NCBI RefSeq assembly: GCF_036320965.1
Contig: NC_092249.1
Coordinates: forward strand, 104,114-168,113
Reading direction: 5' to 3'
Length of the DNA: 64,000 nucleotides
Source: Panulirus ornatus
Taxonomy: Eukaryota; Arthropoda; Malacostraca; Decapoda; Palinuridae
Shown here: positions 22,301 to 37,300 of the stretch, one piece after another
Layout: each line of letters starts with the position of its first letter
How positions within the stretch are numbered: the stretch's first letter is position 1
The notes under the pieces: generated by a model
What the model was told of the DNA's origin: nothing
Database searches by the model: none
The model's input: the letters and a program-made list of their open reading frames with translations, nothing else
Translations under genes and position numbers: made by a program

Positions 22301-25300
22301 TATACCTCCGTTATTTGAACACTCATCTTTATCCCTTTTGTCTTTGTACAATGGCATTATGCATGCATTATGCCAATCCTCAGGCACTTCACCATGAACC
22401 ATGCATACACTGAATATCCTTACCAACAAGTCAACAACACAGTCACCCCTTTTTTAATACATTCCACTGCAATACCATCCAAACCCGCCATCTTGCCAGC
22501 TTTCATCTTCCGCAAAGCCTTCATTCACTCCATCTCCTTCTCTCTTCCCCACTACTTGTTATTACCTCCCCATTAGCCCCCTTCACCCATGTTCCCATTT
22601 GTTCTCTTGTCTTATGCACTTTATCTACCTCCTTCCAAAACATCGTTTTATTCTCCCTAAAATTTAATGATATTCTCTCACCCCAACTCTTATTTGCCCT
22701 CTTTTTCACCTCTTGCACCTTTCTCTTGACCTCCTGCTGCTTTATTTTATACATCTCCCAGTCATTTGCACTACTTCCCAGCAAAAATCATCCAAATGCC
22801 TCTCTCTTCTTTTCCACTACCAATCTTACTTCTTCATCCCACCACTCACTACCCTTTCTAATCAGCCCACCTCCCACTTTTCTCATGCCACATGCATCTC
22901 TTGTGCAAGCCATCACTGTTTCCTTAAATACATCCCATTCCTCCTCCACTCCCCTTATGTCATTTGCTCTCACCTTCTGCCATTCTGCACTCAATCTCTC
23001 CTAGTACTTCCTCACACAAGTCTCCTTTCCAAACTCACCTACTCTCATATATACACATATATATATACATATAGACACTCATTATTATTATTATCATTAT
23101 ACTTTGCGGCTGAATCCTCCATCAACAAGGTAGGGTGAGGAAACAGACAAAAGAATGGACCAACCCACCCACATACACATGTATACACATAAACGCCCAC
23201 ACACGCACATAAACATACACTCATATACACACATATATACATAAACGCCCATATTCATAAATATACGCATATATACACATGTACTTTTTCATACTTGCTT
23301 GCCTTCATCCATTCCTGGTGCTAACCCGCTCTATAGCTGTCATGTGTAATGTACCAAAACCACAGCTCCCGGTCCACATCCAGGCCCCACAGACCTTTCC
23401 ATGGCTTACTCCAGAAGTTTCACGTGCCCTGGTTCAGTCCACTGACAGCACGTTGACCATGGTATACCACTTCGTTCCAATTCACTCTATTCCTTGCACG
23501 CCTCTCACCCTCCTGTGTGTTCAGGCCCTGATCATTCAAAATATTTTTCACTCTATCCTTCCATCTCCAATTTGGTTTCCTGTTTCTCCTTGTTCCCTCC
23601 ACCTCTGACACACATATCCTCTTCGTCAATCTTTCCTCATTCATTTTCTCCACATGTCCAAACCATTTCAACATACCCTCCTCTGCTCTCAACCACAGAC
23701 TTTTTATTTCCACACATCTCTCTTAACCTTTCATTACTTTCTTGATCACACCACCTCACACCACTTTTTGTCCTCAAACATTTCATTTCCAACACATCCA
23801 CCCTCCTCCTTACAACCCTATCTATAGCCCATGCCTCCTACTATATAACATTGTTGGAACTACTATTCCTTTAAACATACCCATTTTAGCTCTCCAAGAT
23901 AACGTTCTCTCCTTCTACACATTCTTCATCATACCCAGAACCTTCGCCCCCTCTCACCACGTGGCTCACTTATGATTCCATAGTTCTATTCGCTGCTATG
24001 TCCACTTCCAGATATCCAAAACATTTCAATTCCTCCAACCTTCCTCCATTCAAACTTACATCCCAACTAACATGTCTCTCAACCCTACTGAAACTAATCA
24101 CATTGCTCATATTCACATTTACTCTCAACTATCTCCTTTCACACACTTTTCCAAATCAGTTATCAGCTTCAACAGTTTCTCACTCGAATCATCCATCAGA
24201 GCTGTATCATCGGCAAACAACAACTGACTCACTTCCAAAGCCCTCTCGTCCACAACAGACTGCATACTTGCCCCTCTCTCCAAAACTCCAAAATTCACCT
24301 ACCCAACCACCTCATCCATAAACAAATTAAACAACCAAAGGGACATCAAACACCCCTGCCGCAGACCAACCTTCACTGGGAACCAATCACTCTCCCCTCT
24401 TCCTACTCGTACACATGCATTCCATCCTCGGTAAAAACTTGTCACTGCTTCTAGCAACTTATCTCCCACACCATATACTCTTAAGACCTTCCAAAAAGCA
24501 TCTCTATCAACCCTATCATATGCCTTCTCCAGATCCATAAGTGCTACATACAAATCCATCTACTTTTCTATGCATTTCTCACACACATTCTTTAAAGCAA
24601 ACATCTGATCCACACATCCTTTACCACTTTTGAAACCACACAGCTCTTCCCCAGTCTGATGCTCAGTACATGCCTTCATCCTCTAAATCAATAACCTCCC
24701 ATATAATTTCCCAGGAACACTCAACAAACTTATGCATCTGAAGTTAGAACACTCACCTTTATCCCTTTTGCTTTTGTACAATGGCACTATGCATGCATTC
24801 TGCCAATCCTCAGGCACTTCACCATGACCCATATATACAATGAATATCCTTACCAACCAGTCAACAACGCGGCCACCTCCTTTCTTAATAAATTCTACTG
24901 CAATACCATCCAAACCCGCCACCTTACCAGATTTCATCTTCCGCACAGCTTTCACTACCTCTTTTTCAACATGATTATTGAAAACAGTACCTGATACTAA
25001 CCTGACAAGAAGGCATAATCCCCCTTCTTGAAGACATCCCTCACTATCTTTTTCTTTGTTGAACTCTCATCAGCATATCCATGGAAGTCCCGAACCGGAT
25101 GATTCCTAACTATTTTGCCAATAAATTCCCCAGGCTCACCTGAAAGGTAAATAAAATAATGAGTCTTCTGGAATAAGTTGGATGTTTTAGATACCTGGGA
25201 GTGGAAATAGTAGCAAATGGAACCATGAAAGTTGAGACAAGTCATATAGCAGGTGAAGGGGTGTGGGTTCTTGAAGCACTGAGGAATGTGCAGAGTGATG

Positions 25301-28300
25301 GTCACTATCTAGATGGATAAAAATGGGTATGCTTGAAGGTAAGGTATTGTAGTTTCATTAATACTGTAGGAATACAAGGCATGCCTTTCACCAATGTGCA
25401 TATGCAGGCCCCAAGCACTCAAAATCTTTTTTACCAATCCGCTTTGATTTCCCACTTCTTTTCCACTTCACATCATACTCATATACCCTCTTTTTCAACC
25501 ACTCCACACTCATTCTCTCCCTATGTCCAAACCATTTCAGCACACCTTCAGCTTTCTTATCTGTACTCTTCTTGTTACCACTCCTCTCCCTTGCCCCATC
25601 ATTACTTTATTCAGTGAACCCACCTCCCTCTGCATAATTTCTTGAGGCACTATGGTGTGGGAGGTAAGTTGCTAGAAGCAGCAAAAAGTTTCTACCAAGT
25701 ATGTAAGGCATGTGTGCGAGTAGACAGAGAGGAGAGTGACTGGTTCCCAGTGAATGTTGGTTTGTGGCAGAGGTGGGTGATGTCTCCATGTTTGTTTAAT
25801 TCATTTATGGATGGGGTGGTTAGGAAGGTAAATGCAAGAGTTTTGGTGAGGAGCGAGTATGCAGTCTATTGGGATGAGAGGGCCTGGAAAATGAGTCAGT
25901 TGTTGTTTGCTGATGATACAGCTCTAGTGGCTGTTTCATGTGAGAAACTGCAGAGGTTGGTGACTGAGTTTGGAAAAATGCATGGAAGGAGAAAGTTGAG
26001 AGTAAATGTGAATAAGAGTAAGGTTATTAGGTTCAGTAGGGTTGAGGGACAAGTTAAACAGGATGTGAGTTTGAATGGAAAAAAATTGGAGGAAGTGAAG
26101 TGTTTCAGATATCTGGGAGTGGACATAACAGCAAATGGTACCATGGAAGTGGAAGTGAGTAACAGTAGGGAAGGGGGCGAAGGTTCTGGGAGCACCGAAG
26201 AATGTGTGGAAGCAGGGAACATTATCTTGGAGAGCAAAAATGGGTATGTTCGAAGGAATGGGAGTTCCAACAATGTTATATGGTTGCAAGGCATGGTCTA
26301 TAGATAGGGTTGTATGGAGGAGGGTGGATGTGTTGGAAATGAAATGTTGAGGACAAGATGTGGTGTGAGGTGAAGGGATTGAGTAAGTATAGAAAAGATA
26401 AAAGAAATGTGTGGAAATAAAGAGAGGGTGTGTTGAAATAGTTTCGACATATGGAGAGAATGAGTGAGGAAAGATTGATAAAGAGGATATATGTGTCAGG
26501 CAGAGGGAAGATGGAGAAACAGGAGACCAAATTGGAGGTGGAAGGATGGAGTGAAAAAGATATTGAGGTGTTCAAGGAACAGAGTGAATTGGAACGATTT
26601 TTTTTTTTTGCCGCTGTCTCCCGCGTTTGCGAGGTAGCGCAAGGAAACAGACAAAAGAAATGGCCCAACCCACCCCCATACCCATGTATATACATACACG
26701 TCCACACACGCAAATATACATACCTACACAGCTTTCCATGGTTTACCCCAGACGCTTCACATGCCCTGATTCAATCCACTGACAGCACGTCAACCCCGGT
26801 ATACCACATCGATCCAATTCACTCTATTCCTTGCCCTCCTTTCACCCTCCTGCATGCTCAGGCCCCGATCACTCAAAATCTTTTTCACTCCATCTTTCCA
26901 CCTCCAATTTGGTCTCCCACTTCTCCTCGTTCCCTTCACCTCCGACACATATATCCTCTTGGTCAATCTTTCCTCATTCATTCTCTCCATGTGCCCAAAC
27001 CATTTCAAAACACCCTCTTCTGCCCTCTCAACCACGCTCTTTTTATTTCCACACATCTCTCTCACCCTTACGTTACTTACTCGATCAAACCACCTCACAC
27101 CACACATTGTCCTCAAACATCTCATTTCCAGCACATCCACCCTCCTGCGCACAACTCTATCCATAGCCCACGCCTCGCAACCATACAACATTGTTGGAAC
27201 CATTATTCCTTCAAACATACCCATTTTTGCTTTCCGAGATAATGTTCTCGGCTTCCACACATTCTTCAAGGATCCCAGAATTTTCACCACCTCCCCCACC
27301 CTATGATCCACTTCCGCTTCCATGGTTCCATCCGCTGCCAGATCCACTCCCAGATATCTAAAACACTTTACTTCCTCCAGTTTTTCTCCATTCAAACTTA
27401 CCTCCCAATTGACTTGACCCTCAACCCTACTGTACCTAATAACCTTGCTCTTATTCACATTTACTCTTAACTTTCTTCTTTCACACACTTTACCAAACTC
27501 AGTCACCAGCTTCTGCAGTTTCTCACATGAATCAGCCACCAGCGCTGTATCATCAGCGAACAACAACTGACTCACTTCCCAAGCTCTCTCATCCCCAACA
27601 GACTTCATACTTGCCCCTCTTTCCAAAACTCTTGCATTTACCTCCCTAACAACCCCATCCATAAACAAATTAAACAACCATGGAGACATCACACACCCCT
27701 GCCGCAATCCTACAGCACGATGTGGTATACCGGGGTCAACATGCTGTCAATGGGTTGAATCAGGGAATGTGAAGTGTCTGGAGTAAACCATGGAAAGTTT
27801 TGTGGGGCCTGGATGTGGAAAGGGAGCTGTGTTTTCCGTGCATTACACATTATAGCTAGAGACTGAGTGTGAACGAATGGGGCTTTTTTGTCTTTTCCTA
27901 GCACTACCTCACATGTGCACAGGGGGAGGGGGATGCTATTTCATGTGTGATGGGTGGCGACGGGAATGGGTGAAGGCAGCAAGTATGAGTATATACATGT
28001 GTATACATGTATATGTCTGTGTATGTAGACGTATGCATAAGTTGAAATGTATAGGCATGTATATGTGCGTGTGTTGCGTTTATGTATATATACATATATA
28101 TGTGTATGTGGGTGGGTTGGGCCATTCTTACGTCTGTTTCCTTGCACTACCTCGCTAACGAAGGAGACAGTGACAAAGTATAATAATAAAATATAATTGT
28201 GCGGCAGGGGTGAGTAATGTCTCCATGGTTGCTTAATTTGTTTATGGATGGGCTTGTTAGGGAGGTGAAGGCAAGAGTTTTGGAAAGAGGAGCAAGTATG

Positions 28301-31300
28301 CAGTCTGTTGTGGATGACAGAGCTGGGGAAGTGAGTCAGTTGTTCTTTGCTGATGATACAGCACTGGTGGCTGATTCATGTGAGATACTGCAGAAGCTGG
28401 TGACTGAGTTTGGTAAAGTTTGTGAAAGAAGAAAGCTGAGAGTTAATGTGAATAAGAGCAAGGTTATTAGGTACAGTAGGGTTGAGGGACAAGTCAATTG
28501 GGAGGTAAGTTTGAATGGAGAAAAAAGTGGGGAAAGAAGTGTTCTAGATATCTGGGAGTGGATTTTGCAACGGATGGATCCATGGAAGTGGAAGTGATTC
28601 ATTTGGTGGGGGAGGGGGCGAAAGTTCTGGGAGTGTTGAAGAATGTGAAGAAGTCGAGAACATTATCTTGGAAAGCAAAAATGGGTATGTTTGAAGGAAT
28701 AGTGGTTCCAACAATGTTATATGGTTGCGAGGCATGGGCTATGGATAGAGTTGTGTGGAGGAGGGTGGATGTGCTGGAAATGAGATGTTTAAGGACAATA
28801 TGTAGTGTGAGGTGGTTTGATCGAGTAAGTAATAATAGGGTAAGAGAGATGTGTGGTAATAAAAAGAGTGTGGTTGAGAGAGCAGAAGAGGGTGTTTTGA
28901 AATGGTTTGGTCACATGGAGAGAATGAGTGAGGAAAGATTGACAAAGAGGATATATGTGTCAGAGGTGGAGGGAACGAGGAGAAGTGGGAGACCAAACTG
29001 GAAGTGGAAAGATGGAGTGAAAAAAGATTTTGAGTGATCGGGGCCTGAACATGCAGGAGGGTGAAAGGCTTGCAAGGAATAGAGTGAATTGGAACGATGT
29101 GGTATACCGGGGTCGACGTGCTGTCAATGGATTGAACCAGAGCACGTGAAGCGTCTGGGATAAACCATGGAAAGTTCCGTGGGGCCTAGATGTGGAAAGG
29201 GAGCTGTGGTTTTGGTGCATTATTACATGGCAGCTAGAGACTGAGTGAGAATGAATGTGGCCTTTGTTGTCTTTTCCTAGCGCTACCTCGTGCACATGAG
29301 GGGGGAGGGGGTTGTTACTTCATGTGTGGCAGGGTGGCGATGGGAATGAATAGAGGCAGACAGTATGAATTATGTACATGTGTATATATGTCTGTGTGTG
29401 TATATATATGTATACATTGAGATGTATAGTTATGTATATGTGCATGTGTGGACGTGTATGTATATACATGCGTATGTGGGTGGGTTGGGCCATTCTTTCG
29501 TCTGTTTCCTTGCGCTACCTCACTAACACGGGAGACAGCGACAAAGCAAAATATAAATAAATAATAATAATATGTACTCTTTCCATGTCTGAATGACTGC
29601 TTCACACTTATTTTACAAAGTAAAGTGCATCTACAACATTAGTTTGTAATTTGAAAAGAATTATGAAGAAACTATTTTGGCATTGACCTTTTTATTCATA
29701 CCACTGCCAAGTATTTAGGGCTAATTGAGATAGAAGCACATATTTTACATCATCTTAAAGTCATACCCAATGTGTAATTTCTATTGATGTATTTCTGAAG
29801 TAACAAGTATCTATTTTAAAATGTCTCGCAAAATATACTGTTGAACCTTTCTACCAATAGCAGTTAGTGAATTCAAGCACTTGGTGATGTAGTTAATGTG
29901 AAAATTTAGATTCCTGGTCTAACACATGGATGCTGCTCCAAAAAAACTTTTAATACATTTCGGAATTCATATTTTTTCATGGTTAATATAAAAACATTTG
30001 ATAAAATAAGAACATTTTAATAGTTCCATGAATATTATTAGTATGATTTTAAGTTCACAAGAGGTTAGTTTGTTTTAAATGTCTATTGTAGTCATATAGT
30101 CAATTTCAGAAGTTAATAATTATATGTGTGAAATAGGTTCCTTTATTTGAATGCTAGATGTCTTCTATTTCTGCCCATGCATATTGTGAAACATACATCA
30201 TTGAGTAAGCTACATCTTAAATTGTGAGATGTTACATGTACATTCTTATCTAAGCACCTTAGTTTTAGTACATTTCTGTCAACTCATTTCTTAGAGGCTT
30301 AAACTTTCCAGTAATTTATGTAGTGCAAGTTCCCGTTTCCTCCCTCCATCCTAATTATGGAGGTTCATCAGGAAAGTGGTGGGGCTTGTAAAGTATGAGA
30401 ACTTGTCTTTGTAGTATATATATTTATATTTGTGAACATAATACTCACATAGACTAGCTATACATATTGGTCTGCAGTAGAATGAAATCAGAAGTATATT
30501 TCTGAAGTTGCTCATGATTTGGGACATATTTTCAAATACAGGACTTGTTAAGAGAATACAGTAAGTATATGTTGAAAGTGGGAGCGGGTGGCTGGAAATC
30601 CTCCCCTCTCATTTTCTTTTATTTTCCAAAAGAAGGAACAGAGAAGGGGCCCAGGTGATGATATTCCCTCAAAGGCCCAGTCCTCTGTTCTTAACGCTAC
30701 CTCACTAATGCAGGAAATGGCGAATAGTATGAAAGAAAAATAATAATAATAATTTTCTATACATATTCACCTTTTCCCACACCAGCGAGGTAGCGTTAAA
30801 AACAGAGGACTGAGCCTTAGAGGGAATATCCTCCCTTGGCCCCCTTCTCTGTTCATTCTTTAGGAAAATTAAAAAACAAGAGGGGAGGATTTCCAGCCCC
30901 CCTCCCTTCCCTATTAGTTGCCTTCTACACTACGCAGGGAATAAGGGGGAAGTATTCTTTCTCCCCTATTCCCAGGGATAAATAATAATGATACAAAAAC
31001 AATTATATTTCCTTTCCTTTCTTTATCATACTTAGTCACTGTCTCCCGCGTTAGTGAGGTAGTGCAAGAAAACAGACGAAAGAAAGGCCAGCCCACCCAC
31101 ATACACATGTATATATGTAAATGCCCACACATGCACATATACATACCTATACAATTCAATGTACACATACATGGACATATAATTTTTTTTTTTTTTTTGC
31201 CGCTGTCTCCCGCGTTTGCGAGGTAGCGCAAGGAAACAGACGAAAGAAATGGCCCAACCCACCCCCATACACATGTATATACATACACGTCCACACACGC

Positions 31301-34300
31301 AAATATACATACCTACACAGCTTTCCATGGTTTACCCCAGACGCTTCACATGCCCTGATTCAATCCACTGACAGCACGTCAACCCCAGTATACCACATCG
31401 ATCCAATTCACTCTATTCCTTGCCCTCCTTTCACCCTCCTGCATGCTCGGGCCCCGATCACTCAAAATCTTTTTCACTCCATCTTTCCACCTCCAATTTG
31501 GTCTCCCACTTCTCCTCGTTCCCTTCACCTCCGACACAATAATCCTCTTGGTCAATCTTTCCTCATTCATTCTCTCCATGTGCCCAAACCATTTCAAAAC
31601 ACCCTCTTCTGCCCTCTCAACCACGCTCTTTTATTTTCCACACATCTCTCTCACCCTTACGTTACTTACTCGATCAAACCACCTCACACCACACATTGTC
31701 CTCAAACATCTCATTTCCAGCACATCCACCCTCCTGCGCACAACTCTATCCATAGCCCACGCCTCGCAACCATACAACATTGTTGGAACCATTATTCCTT
31801 CAAACATACCCATTTTTGCTTTCCGAGATAATGTTCTCGGCTTCCACACATTCTTCAAGGATCCCAGAATTTTCACCACCTCCCCCACCCTATGATCCAC
31901 TTCCGCTTCCATGGTTCCATCCGCTGCCAGATCCACTCCCAGATATCTAAAACACTTTACTTCCTCCAGTTTTTCTCCATTCAAACTTACCTCCCAATTG
32001 ACTTGACCCTCAACCCTACTGTACCTAATAACCTTGCTCTTATTCACATTTACTCTTAACTTTCTTCTTTCACACACTTTACCAAACTCAGTCACCAGCT
32101 TCTGCAGTTTCTCACATGAATCAGCCACCAGCGCTGTATCATCAGCGAACAACAACTGACTCACTTCCCAAGCTCTCTCATCCCCAACAGACTTCATACT
32201 TGCCCCTCTTTCCAAAACTCTTGCATTTACCTCCCTAACAACCCCATCCATAAACAAATTAAACAACCATGGAGACATCACACACCCCTGCCGCAATCCT
32301 ACAGCACGATGTGGTATACCGGGGTCAACATGCTGTCAATGGGTTGAATCAGGGAATGTGAAGTGTCTGGAGTAAACCATGGAAAGTTTTGTGGGGCCTG
32401 GATGTGGAAAGGGAGCTGTGTTTTCCGTGCATTACACATTATAGCTAGAGACTGAGTGTGAACGAATGGGGCTTTTTTGTCTTTTCCTAGCACTACCTCA
32501 CATGTGCACAGGGGGAGGGGGATGCTATTTCATGTGTGATGGGTGGCGACGGGAATGGGTGAAGGCAGCAAGTATGAGTATATACATGTGTATACATGTA
32601 TATGTCTGTGTATGTAGACGTATGCATAAGTTGAAATGTATAGGCATGTATATGTGCGTGTGTTGCGTTTATGTATATATACATATATATGTGTATGTGG
32701 GTGGGTTGGGCCATTCTTACGTCTGTTTCCTTGCACTACCTCGCTAACGAAGGAGACAGTGACAAAGTATAATAATAAAATATAATTGTGCGGCAGGGGT
32801 GAGTAATGTCTCCATGGTTGCTTAATTTGTTTATGGATGGGCTTGTTAGGGAGGTGAAGGCAAGAGTTTTGGAAAGAGGAGCAAGTATGCAGTCTGTTGT
32901 GGATGACAGAGCTGGGGAAGTGAGTCAGTTGTTCTTTGCTGATGATACAGCACTGGTGGCTGATTCATGTGAGATACTGCAGAAGCTGGTGACTGAGTTT
33001 GGTAAAGTTTGTGAAAGAAGAAAGCTGAGAGTTAATGTGAATAAGAGCAAGGTTATTAGGTACAGTAGGGTTGAGGGACAAGTCAATTGGGAGGTAAGTT
33101 TGAATGGAGAAAAAAGTGGGGAAAGAAGTGTTCTAGATATCTGGGAGTGGATTTTGCAACGGATGGATCCATGGAAGTGGAAGTGATTCATTTGGTGGGG
33201 GAGGGGGCGAAAGTTCTGGGAGTGTTGAAGAATGTGAAGAAGTCGAGAACATTATCTTGGAAAGCAAAAATGGGTATGTTTGAAGGAATAGTGGTTCCAA
33301 CAATGTTATATGGTTGCGAGGCATGGGCTATGGATAGAGTTGTGTGGAGGAGGGTGGATGTGCTGGAAATGAGATGTTTAAGGACAATATGTAGTGTGAG
33401 GTGGTTTGATCGAGTAAGTAATAATAGGGTAAGAGAGATGTGTGGTAATAAAAAGAGTGTGGTTGAGAGAGCAGAAGAGGGTGTTTTGAAATGGTTTGGT
33501 CACATGGAGAGAATGAGTGAGGAAAGATTGACAAAGAGGATATATGTGTCAGAGGTGGAGGGAACGAGGAGAAGTGGGAGACCAAACTGGAAGTGGAAAG
33601 ATGGAGTGAAAAAAGATTTTGAGTGATCGGGGCCTGAACATGCAGGAGGGTGAAAGGCTTGCAAGGAATAGAGTGAATTGGAACGATGTGGTATACCGGG
33701 GTCGACGTGCTGTCAATGGATTGAACCAGAGCACGTGAAGCGTCTGGGATAAACCATGGAAAGTTCCGTGGGGCCTAGATGTGGAAAGGGAGCTGTGGTT
33801 TTGGTGCATTATTACATGGCAGCTAGAGACTGAGTGAGAATGAATGTGGCCTTTGTTGTCTTTTCCTAGCGCTACCTCGTGCACATGAGGGGGGAGGGGG
33901 TTGTTACTTCATGTGTGGCAGGGTGGCGATGGGAATGAATAGAGGCAGACAGTATGAATTATGTACATGTGTATATATGTCTGTGTGTGTATATATATGT
34001 ATACATTGAGATGTATAGTTATGTATATGTGCATGTGTGGACGTGTATGTATATACATGCGTATGTGGGTGGGTTGGGCCATTCTTTCGTCTGTTTCCTT
34101 GCGCTACCTCACTAACACGGGAGACAGCGACAAAGCAAAATATAAATAAATAATAATAATATGTACTCTTTCCATGTCTGAATGACTGCTTCACACTTAT
34201 TTTACAAAGTAAAGTGCATCTACAACATTAGTTTGTAATTTGAAAAGAATTATGAAGAAACTATTTTGGCATTGACCTTTTTATTCATACCACTGCCAAG

Positions 34301-37300
34301 TATTTAGGGCTAATTGAGATAGAAGCACATATTTTACATCATCTTAAAGTCATACCCAATGTGTAATTTCTATTGATGTATTTCTGAAGTAACAAGTATC
34401 TATTTTAAAATGTCTCGCAAAATATACTGTTGAACCTTTCTACCAATAGCAGTTAGTGAATTCAAGCACTTGGTGATGTAGTTAATGTGAAAATTTAGAT
34501 TCCTGGTCTAACACATGGATGCTGCTCCAAAAAAACTTTTAATACATTTCGGAATTCATATTTTTTCATGGTTAATATAAAAACATTTGATAAAATAAGA
34601 ACATTTTAATAGTTCCATGAATATTATTAGTATGATTTTAAGTTCACAAGAGGTTAGTTTGTTTTAAATGTCTATTGTAGTCATATAGTCAATTTCAGAA
34701 GTTAATAATTATATGTGTGAAATAGGTTCCTTTATTTGAATGCTAGATGTCTTCTATTTCTGCCCATGCATATTGTGAAACATACATCATTGAGTAAGCT
34801 ACATCTTAAATTGTGAGATGTTACATGTACATTCTTATCTAAGCACCTTAGTTTTAGTACATTTCTGTCAACTCATTTCTTAGAGGCTTAAACTTTCCAG
34901 TAATTTATGTAGTGCAAGTTCCCGTTTCCTCCCTCCATCCTAATTATGGAGGTTCATCAGGAAAGTGGTGGGGCTTGTAAAGTATGAGAACTTGTCTTTG
35001 TAGTATATATATTTATATTTGTGAACATAATACTCACATAGACTAGCTATACATATTGGTCTGCAGTAGAATGAAATCAGAAGTATATTTCTGAAGTTGC
35101 TCATGATTTGGGACATATTTTCAAATACAGGACTTGTTAAGAGAATACAGTAAGTATATGTTGAAAGTGGGAGCGGGTGGCTGGAAATCCTCCCCTCTCA
35201 TTTTCTTTTATTTTCCAAAAGAAGGAACAGAGAAGGGGCCCAGGTGATGATATTCCCTCAAAGGCCCAGTCCTCTGTTCTTAACGCTACCTCACTAATGC
35301 AGGAAATGGCGAATAGTATGAAAGAAAAATAATAATAATAATTTTCTATACATATTCACCTTTTCCCACACCAGCGAGGTAGCGTTAAAAACAGAGGACT
35401 GAGCCTTAGAGGGAATATCCTCCCTTGGCCCCCTTCTCTGTTCATTCTTTAGGAAAATTAAAAAACAAGAGGGGAGGATTTCCAGCCCCCCTCCCTTCCC
35501 TATTAGTTGCCTTCTACACTACGCAGGGAATAAGGGGGAAGTATTCTTTCTCCCCTATTCCCAGGGATAAATAATAATGATACAAAAACAATTATATTTC
35601 CTTTCCTTTCTTTATCATACTTAGTCACTGTCTCCCGCGTTAGTGAGGTAGTGCAAGAAAACAGACGAAAGAAAGGCCAGCCCACCCACATACACATGTA
35701 TATATGTAAATGCCCACACATGCACATATACATACCTATACAATTCAATGTACACATACATGGACATATAATTTTTTTTTTTTTTTTGCCGCTGTCTCCC
35801 GCGTTTGCGAGGTAGCGCAAGGAAACAGACGAAAGAAATGGCCCAACCCACCCCCATACACATGTATATACATACACGTCCACACACGCAAATATACATA
35901 CCTACACAGCTTTCCATGGTTTACCCCAGACGCTTCACATGCCCTGATTCAATCCACTGACAGCACGTCAACCCCAGTATACCACATCGATCCAATTCAC
36001 TCTATTCCTTGCCCTCCTTTCACCCTCCTGCATGTTCAGGCCCCGATCACACAAAATCTTTTTCACTCCATCTTTCCACCTCCAATTTGGTCTCCCACTT
36101 CTCCTCATTCCCTCCACCTCCGACACATATATCCTCTTGGTCAATCTTTCCTCACTCATTCTCTCCATGTGCCCAAACCATTTCAAAACACCCTCTTCTG
36201 CTCTCTCAACCACGCTCTTTTTATTTCCACACATCTCTCTTACCCTTATGTTACTTACTCGATCAAACCACCTCACACCACACATTGTCCTCAAACATCT
36301 CATTTCCAGCACATCCAACCTCCTGCGCACAACTCTATCCATAGCCCACGCCTCGCAACCATACAACATTGTTGGAACCACTATTCCTTCAAACATACCC
36401 ATTTTTGCTTTCCAAGATAATGTTCTCGACTTCCACACATTCTTCAAGGCTCGCAGGATTTTTGCCCCCTCCCCCACTCTATGATCCACTTCCGCTTCCA
36501 TGGTTCCATCCGCTGCCAGATCCACCCCCAGATATCTAAAACACTTTACTTCCTCCAGTTTTTCTCCATTCAAACTTACCTCCCAATTGACTTGACCCTC
36601 AACCCTACTGTACCTAATAACCTTGCTCTTATTCACATTTACTCTTAACTTTCTTCTTTCACACACTTTACCAAACTCAGTCACCAGCTTCTGCAGTTTC
36701 TCACATGAATCAGCCACCAGCGCTGTATCATCAGCGAACAACAACTGACTCACTTCCCAAGCTCTCTCATCCACAACAGACTTCATACTTGCCCCTCTTT
36801 CCAAAACTCTTGCATTCACCTCCCTAACAACCCCATCCATAAACAAATCAAACAACCATGGAGACATCACACACCCCTGCCGCAAACCTACATTCACTGA
36901 GAACCAACCACTTTCCTCTCTTCCTACACGTACACATGCCTTACAACCTCGATAAAAACTTTTCACTGCTTCTAACAACTTGCCTCCCACACCATATATT
37001 CTTAATACCTTCCACAGAGCATCTCTATCAACTCTATCATATGCCTTCTCCAGATCCATAAATGCTACATACAAATCCAGTTGCTTTTCTAAGTATTTCT
37101 CACAAACATTCTTCAAAGCAAACACTTGATCCACACATCCTCTACCAATGGAAGTAAGGGGAGTGGGGGAGGAATGGGATGTATTTAGGGAATCAGTGAT
37201 GGATTGCACAAAAGATGCTTGTGGCATGAGAAGAGTGGGAGGTGGGTTGATTAGAAAGGGTAGTGAGTGGTGGGATGAAGAAGTAAGAGTATTAGTGAAA

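Larger units (their letters stand above)
26857..36034. repeat. Direct tandem duplication, unit 4589 bp, two copies
   Basis: Every feature from about 26.86 to 31.45 kb reappears at exactly +4589 with near identity. Examples are 27710 to 32299, 28217 to 32806, 29315 to 33904 and 30914 to 35503. The unit contains a LINE-A C terminus, two plus LINE-A pieces, about 1 kb of unique DNA, two SINE-A copies and a LINE-A tail. The unit boundaries fall inside LINE-A copies at 26799-26856, 31388-31445 and 35977-36034. Confidence 0.95.

Noticed and set aside
26857..36034. Tandem repeat as an LTR retrotransposon (LINE-A copies as long terminal repeats)
   Set aside because: The repeated end sequences are 5'-truncated LINE copies, the interior holds no gag/pol, and a third near copy and a recombination switch explain the layout.
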